In this document: in pieces, positions 43,235 to 48,271 of the stretch
How the letters are laid out: every line of letters starts with the position of its first letter
Position numbering within the stretch: the first letter of the stretch is position 1
Source: Oleiharenicola sp.
Lineage (GTDB): Bacteria > Verrucomicrobiota > Verrucomicrobiia > Opitutales > Opitutaceae
Reading direction: 5' to 3'
NCBI GenBank assembly: GCA_025363455.1
Contig: JANYDW010000062.1
Span: 1 to 48,271 of the forward strand
Length of the DNA stretch: 48,271 bases
Program-made: the position numbers and the translations under genes
The notes under the pieces: generated by a model
Databases searched by the model: none
What the model was told of the DNA's origin: nothing
Seen by the model: the letters and a program-made list of their open reading frames with translations, nothing else

Positions 43235-43601
43235 GGTGTGTCAGTGTCCCACGGAGGTGTGAAGGCTTGATGAAGCCACGATGAAATCACCGGGAATTAC
43301 GCCATGGCCGGGCGCTGAGTGACCCTTCGGCTTTGGCCCCGCCGGGCGACTCCCCCTGCACGCGCTCTTGCATGTCGGCATGGGCGGTGGCGAGCAGGTA
43401 GGTCAGAGAGGGGCGCTGGCCCTTGCACGAGGGAACCGTGCTACTGGTAGGTGAAGACCCCCTGCGCTTCGGATTGTGACGATGCCACGCGACATATTCA
43501 CTATAGGTATCCGAAATGAGTACTCCCCCGATTTCTGATAACCATGAAAACGACGAGTGTCTGTGAAGTATGCGCTCTGCGGTGATTTCAGCTGAAACCA
43601 C
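43235..43601. other. Lower-GC spacer at the start of an accessory island
   Basis: A minus-strand frame at 43287-43619 encodes LTYLLATAHADMQERVQGES and a Gly/Ala tail, which may be a gene remnant, but no family is recognised. From about 43440 onward GC content falls compared with neighbours. It suggests recently acquired DNA. Confidence 0.35.
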
Positions 43602-43892
43602 ATGCCGACCCAAGCGCACGCACTCTCGCGAACTTTGATTGACCGGCTCTTCGAGTTGGATGCGATGCTCATTGCGGAGGGGGAAACCGATCCTAAAAAT
43701 GTACGCGAAGCACGTCGACGACTCGTTGAAAGATTACTCAGGATAAAGGGCCACTCGTGCCAGGCGGAAATGGTAGACGCGATTGTTAACACGTTACCGG
43801 CCGTTCCCGACCGGCGAGCCCCGGCTGAGGAGCACTTCAAAATCCTGGTGTCTGTCCTGCAGGAACACTTTCAAGGCGATACGAAATCTTGA
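43602..43892 (+). CDS. Hypothetical small helical protein
   Basis: 96 residues: MPTQAHALSRTLIDRLFELD, then an all-helical part with GETDPKNVREARRRLVERLLRI. No family is recognised, no signal peptide. Lower GC than its neighbours and close to the hairpin at 43913. It may be a remnant or cargo gene of a small mobile segment. Confidence 0.5.
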   Translation: MPTQAHALSRTLIDRLFELDAMLIAEGETDPKNVREARRRLVERLLRIKGHSCQAEMVDAIVNTLPAVPDRRAPAEEHFKILVSVLQEHFQGDTKS

Positions 43893-43912
43893 TCTTTTCC
43901 AAAGGTGATTAC

Positions 43913-43983
43913 GGGGTCAGGCTCTGTGGTATGTGGAGCTATCAAATGGCGCCCCGAACACACATACCACATAGCCTGACCCC
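43913..43983. repeat. Large hairpin with 23-bp arms
   Basis: Arms 43913-43935 and 43961-43983 match as reverse complements at 22 of 23 positions and enclose a 25-base loop. GGGGTCAGGCT at one end is the kind of end sequence seen near REP-associated transposases, but none is present. Confidence 0.75.
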
Positions 43984-44031
43984 ATAGCTCGGCTTGACCC
44001 CATAGCTCGGCTCTGACCCCATAGCTCGGCT
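43977..44031. repeat. Three tandem copies of TGACCCCATAGCTCGGCT
   Basis: Copies start at 43977, 43995 and 44014. The first overlaps the right arm of the hairpin. They are followed by two TGTCCCCGG words, the second inside the antitoxin gene end. Confidence 0.8.
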
Positions 44032-44054
44032 CATGTCCCCGGACAATCTGTTAC

Positions 44055-44363
44055 CTATGTCCCCGGATCATACCCGACGACGAGGCGTTCCTCAGCGATG
44101 TCGGAGATGGTCTTGCCTTGTTTGCGCGCGGCGGCGCGGAGGCCGCGGATCGTCTTCGGGGTGAGGCGGAGGAGCACAGGGGTGCGGCCCGAGGACTTCC
44201 GGCCGGCGCCTTTGCGGGCACCGCCCCAGAGCGAAAACGTCTGGACCTTGCTGAGATCGGGCAGCGGGGTGCCGTTCAGTTCCTTGAGGTTGATCTGATA
44301 ACCTGCGGCGTCGAAGACGGGAGGATCAATCTTGGGCTTTTTGGGTTTTCCAATAGATTTCAT
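44055..44363 (-). CDS. brnA: BrnA-type antitoxin
   Basis: 102 residues. A basic N-terminal region (PKKPKIDPPVFDAAGY) leads to a C-terminal ribbon-helix-helix-like segment (RTPVLLRLTPKTIRGLRAAARKQGKTISDIAEERL), the DNA-binding part of BrnA antitoxins. It starts 38 bp inside the end of brnT. Its last residues VVGYDPGT and stop are encoded by the CCGGGGACATAG word, which is a repeat seen again at 44034-44045. Order toxin then antitoxin is usual for BrnTA, and the antitoxin should repress both. Confidence 0.8.
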   Translation of the reverse strand: MKSIGKPKKPKIDPPVFDAAGYQINLKELNGTPLPDLSKVQTFSLWGGARKGAGRKSSGRTPVLLRLTPKTIRGLRAAARKQGKTISDIAEERLVVGYDPGT

Positions 44364-44622
44364 AGTAGGCAGCGGAGTTTCGCCAGTAACCTGCGCCGAT
44401 CAACCGGATGACACCGTCCGGCCGGTGGGTGTAGCGGACATTAAGGATTCGTGCTCCGACCCGGCCCAACAGCCACCAGCGCAGCTCCTGCCGGGTGCTG
44501 TGGGCGGAATCGAAAAGAACAATGAACTGTGGGTCGGCAAAGGCTAACTGGGCAGTCGTGAAATCGACGCCATGGCGGGCGACGTTCAGTCGCTCCTTGG
44601 CCCGGTCCCACGAGAACCGCAT
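44326..44622 (-). CDS. brnT: BrnT-type ribonuclease toxin
   Basis: 98 residues with the BrnT start MRFSWDRAKERLNVARHGVDF, family block TAQLAFADPQFIVLFDS, RQELRWWLLGRVGARILNVRY and RLIGAGYWRNSAAYYE. BrnT is a RelE-fold toxin that cleaves RNA and is neutralised by BrnA. It lies upstream of brnA with an overlap of 38 bp. The pair is on the minus strand beside repeats, which fits horizontal arrival. Confidence 0.88.
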   Translation of the reverse strand: MRFSWDRAKERLNVARHGVDFTTAQLAFADPQFIVLFDSAHSTRQELRWWLLGRVGARILNVRYTHRPDGVIRLIGAGYWRNSAAYYEIYWKTQKAQD

Positions 44623-44777
44623 GGAGGCAGGCTACGCTAGGCTGCTTGAAAAGCAATAGCGAATATCAAGCTGGGAAAACCCCACACCCGAAAATCCGAT
44701 CCCTTAGGGCACCGCCATTGCGGGCTTAGACCTTTGCGTCCTTGGCGGACTTTGCGCGAGGCGATCGGACGTTTTTG

Positions 44778-44841
44778 TCGGGGCGTAAAGCCCCTCCTAC
44801 ATCTACTCCGAAAAGGCGGGGTGCGGAGACCCCGCCCTACA
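44778..44841. repeat. Two dispersed palindromes between brnTA and the helicase
   Basis: 44778-44801 matches the in-frame sufD copy (1751-1774) at 23 of 24. 44813-44841 matches the copy at 408-436 except at two sites. On the minus strand they follow the helicase stop at 44844 directly and could terminate it. Confidence 0.75.
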
Positions 44842-44843
44842 GT

Positions 44844-46856
<2,013 letters not shown>

Positions 46857-46923
46857 GAATTCAGAGGTCAGAGCACAGAGGTCGGAGGACGGATGCAAAA
46901 GAAAAGCAGTCCGAACCGGGTTT

Positions 46924-47123
46924 ACCGCTAATGGATTTCTCCAACGGAGAAATCTTTGAAGTCTCCTCCGACTGATCGTCTCCAGTGAAGGATCGGAGGG
47001 GGCTGCTAATCGCAGCCCGGATATAACCAGCCGGCGATCAGCCGGCCCCTGGAACCAATCGGCGGTGACGATCAGTCTCCGCACACTTCCAAGGATTCAT
47101 CGGTAGATGAATCCATTAGCGGT
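46924..47123. repeat. 200-bp segment bounded by inverted repeats
   Basis: ACCGCTAATGGATT (46924-46937) and AATCCATTAGCGGT (47110-47123) are perfect inverses. Between them lie GCTGC..GCAGC and GCCGGCGATCAGCCGGC palindromes. No target duplication was found, and no gene lies here. Confidence 0.45.
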
Positions 47124-47150
47124 TAATCCACTCCCATCCTTGACTGGTTT

Positions 47151-48179
47151 GTGTTCAAAAGGGACCGGGATTGGAATGGGAATGGTTTCGACGGCGGGCG
47201 GGGAATCGGGCTTACTCCGGGCGTGCAAACGGCCCAGCCAGCTTCGGCGTCCAAGCTCAGCCTGGGCTGCGGGTATGGCGTCATGGTCATCCTGCTGGCC
47301 GGGGGATTGGGCCTGCTGGGGCTGGCCTCGAACCAATACGACAAGGCCGGGCACCGGCCCGTCGCGGCGGTGGTCGTCCCCGGGATTCTCGGCGCGCTGC
47401 TGGTGCTCGGCTCCGGGGCCTACCTGAAGTTGGCGCGCCGGCTGGTGCAGGAGAGCGCGGCGGAGGACGCGCGGCGCGCGCAGTTCCCCGAACAGCCGTG
47501 GAAATGGAAGAAGAAGTGGCAGGCGCCCGTCATCGAGGCTAACACCGGGAGCGGGGCGGTGATGATGTGGGTGTTCGCGATCTTCTGGAACGCGATCAGC
47601 ATGCCCGCGGCGTGGATGATTCTTCATGATCCGCACCGGGAAAAGGCGTCCATGCTGATCCTGATTTTCCCGCTCGTCGGGCTGCTCGTGCTCTGGGCCG
47701 CGATCTACCAGACGCTGCGCTGGCGGAAATTTGGCAACCCGCGCCTCGTGCTTTCCACGCTGCCGGGCGCGATCGGCGGCTATCTCGGCGGCGTGATCGA
47801 GGTGGCGGCACGCGTCCAGTTGGAGGTCGACGCGAAGCTGGCGCTCAAGTGCCTGCGGCGCGTGACGACGGGGTCGGGCAAGAGTCGGAGCACGAGCGAG
47901 AAGGTGCTGTGGGAGCATGTGGAGCACATCGCCCGGGAGAAATGGGTGACCAGTGCAGGCGGCACGCGCATCCCCGTGCTCTTCTACATCCCGCCGTACT
48001 GCGTCGCAACCGACGACCGCGACAGCCGCAACGAGGTGGTGTGGCGGCTGGTGACCGAGGCGGCGGTGCCGGGGGTGGACTTCGCCACGCAGTTCGACGT
48101 GCCGGTCTATATGACGGGCGAGACCGCCCCGCCGCCCGCACCAGGTGCGCCGTTGCTCGACGAATATAAGGCGGAGTGA
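47151..48179 (+). CDS. Membrane protein of unknown function (DUF3592-like)
   Basis: 342 residues, start GTG at 47151; the next in-frame ATG is within the first helix. Four helices are seen (GVMVILLAGGLGLLGLAS, AAVVVPGILGALLVLGSGA, VMMWVFAIFWNAISMPAAWMIL, MLILIFPLVGLLVLWAAIY), with a basic loop between helix 2 and 3. A C-terminal domain of about 130 residues follows (LVLSTLPGAIGGYLGGVIEVAARVQL). This layout resembles DUF3592 proteins; confidence in the family is moderate. It is divergent from the helicase. Confidence 0.7.
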   Translation: MFKRDRDWNGNGFDGGRGIGLTPGVQTAQPASASKLSLGCGYGVMVILLAGGLGLLGLASNQYDKAGHRPVAAVVVPGILGALLVLGSGAYLKLARRLVQESAAEDARRAQFPEQPWKWKKKWQAPVIEANTGSGAVMMWVFAIFWNAISMPAAWMILHDPHREKASMLILIFPLVGLLVLWAAIYQTLRWRKFGNPRLVLSTLPGAIGGYLGGVIEVAARVQLEVDAKLALKCLRRVTTGSGKSRSTSEKVLWEHVEHIAREKWVTSAGGTRIPVLFYIPPYCVATDDRDSRNEVVWRLVTEAAVPGVDFATQFDVPVYMTGETAPPPAPGAPLLDEYKAE

Positions 48180-48200
48180 GGCGGGGGAGGAAGGGTGGGG

Positions 48201-48263
48201 TGTAGGGCGGGGTCTCCGAACCCCGCCTTTAGAAACGGCGGCATTCGGAGATGCCGCCCTACG
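48201..48263. repeat. Two dispersed palindromes at the window end
   Basis: GGCGGGGTCTCCGAACCCCGCC and GGCGGCATTCGGAGATGCCGCC are perfect or near-perfect hairpins bounded by GTAGG and CCTAC. They follow the last gene, so they may be its terminator. Confidence 0.65.
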
Positions 48264-48271
48264 ACTGAACA

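Noticed and set aside
43965..44045. Possible CRISPR array from the tandem repeats
   Set aside because: The 18-mer copies are directly adjacent with no unique spacers and no cas genes.

Overview
The window is GC-rich chromosomal DNA with an unbroken run of ordinary bacterial genes. Protein content suggests a Verrucomicrobiota member, most likely Opitutales/Opitutaceae: a fur-sufCBD-sufT order, membrane-anchored CxxC...SHGICPEC proteins, PAS-rich hybrid kinases beside KaiBC, TonB-C-like lipoproteins, a LacZ-type GH2 enzyme, and many intergenic palindromes ending in CCCCTAC. That assignment is inference; no rRNA, tRNA or CRISPR array was seen.

Layout. 1-5480: on the minus strand, a Fur-family regulator, then sufC, sufB, sufD and sufT, with a broken low-molecular-weight tyrosine phosphatase at the end. 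A perfect 7-1-7 Fur/PerR-type palindrome lies in front of the regulator. 5480-5910: palindromic repeats. 5915-10711: an outer-membrane protein on the minus strand, then on the plus strand a zinc/manganese-type uptake set (small secreted protein, porin, substrate-binding protein, permease) with no ATPase in view. 10832-14312: a GH2 beta-galactosidase-like enzyme overlapped by an M15 D-Ala-D-Ala carboxypeptidase. 14436-20479: a kaiC-kaiB-hybrid histidine kinase-response regulator operon, the most striking system here; kaiC is split by a frameshift at a run of seven A. 21021-25646: thioredoxin reductase, a PilZ-like protein, a LemA/TPM operon and a small membrane protein. 25647-31355: a MacB/FtsX-type permease, a zinc-site membrane protein, secreted proteins and a beta-propeller.

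31356-36756: a 121-bp MITE-like element with 8-bp target duplications, a second PilZ-like paralogue, an AI-2E-type transporter, an ankyrin protein, two tandem TonB-C-like lipoproteins and a PDZ protein. 36889-43234: a zinc-finger-like small protein, secreted and membrane proteins, a CHRD-autotransporter fusion and a DUF2959 lipoprotein. 43235-44700: a patchy accessory island with a strong hairpin, tandem repeats and a BrnT/BrnA toxin-antitoxin pair. 44844-48179: a UvrD/PcrA-type helicase and a four-helix membrane protein.

A recurring theme is small palindromic repeats that sit against, and sometimes inside, genes. One lies in frame within sufD, others supply the last codons and stop of fur and of the BrnA-like antitoxin, and one abuts the start of the broken phosphatase. 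Two genes (phosphatase and kaiC) carry single-base frameshifts in homopolymers; both could be assembly errors and need read-level checking.
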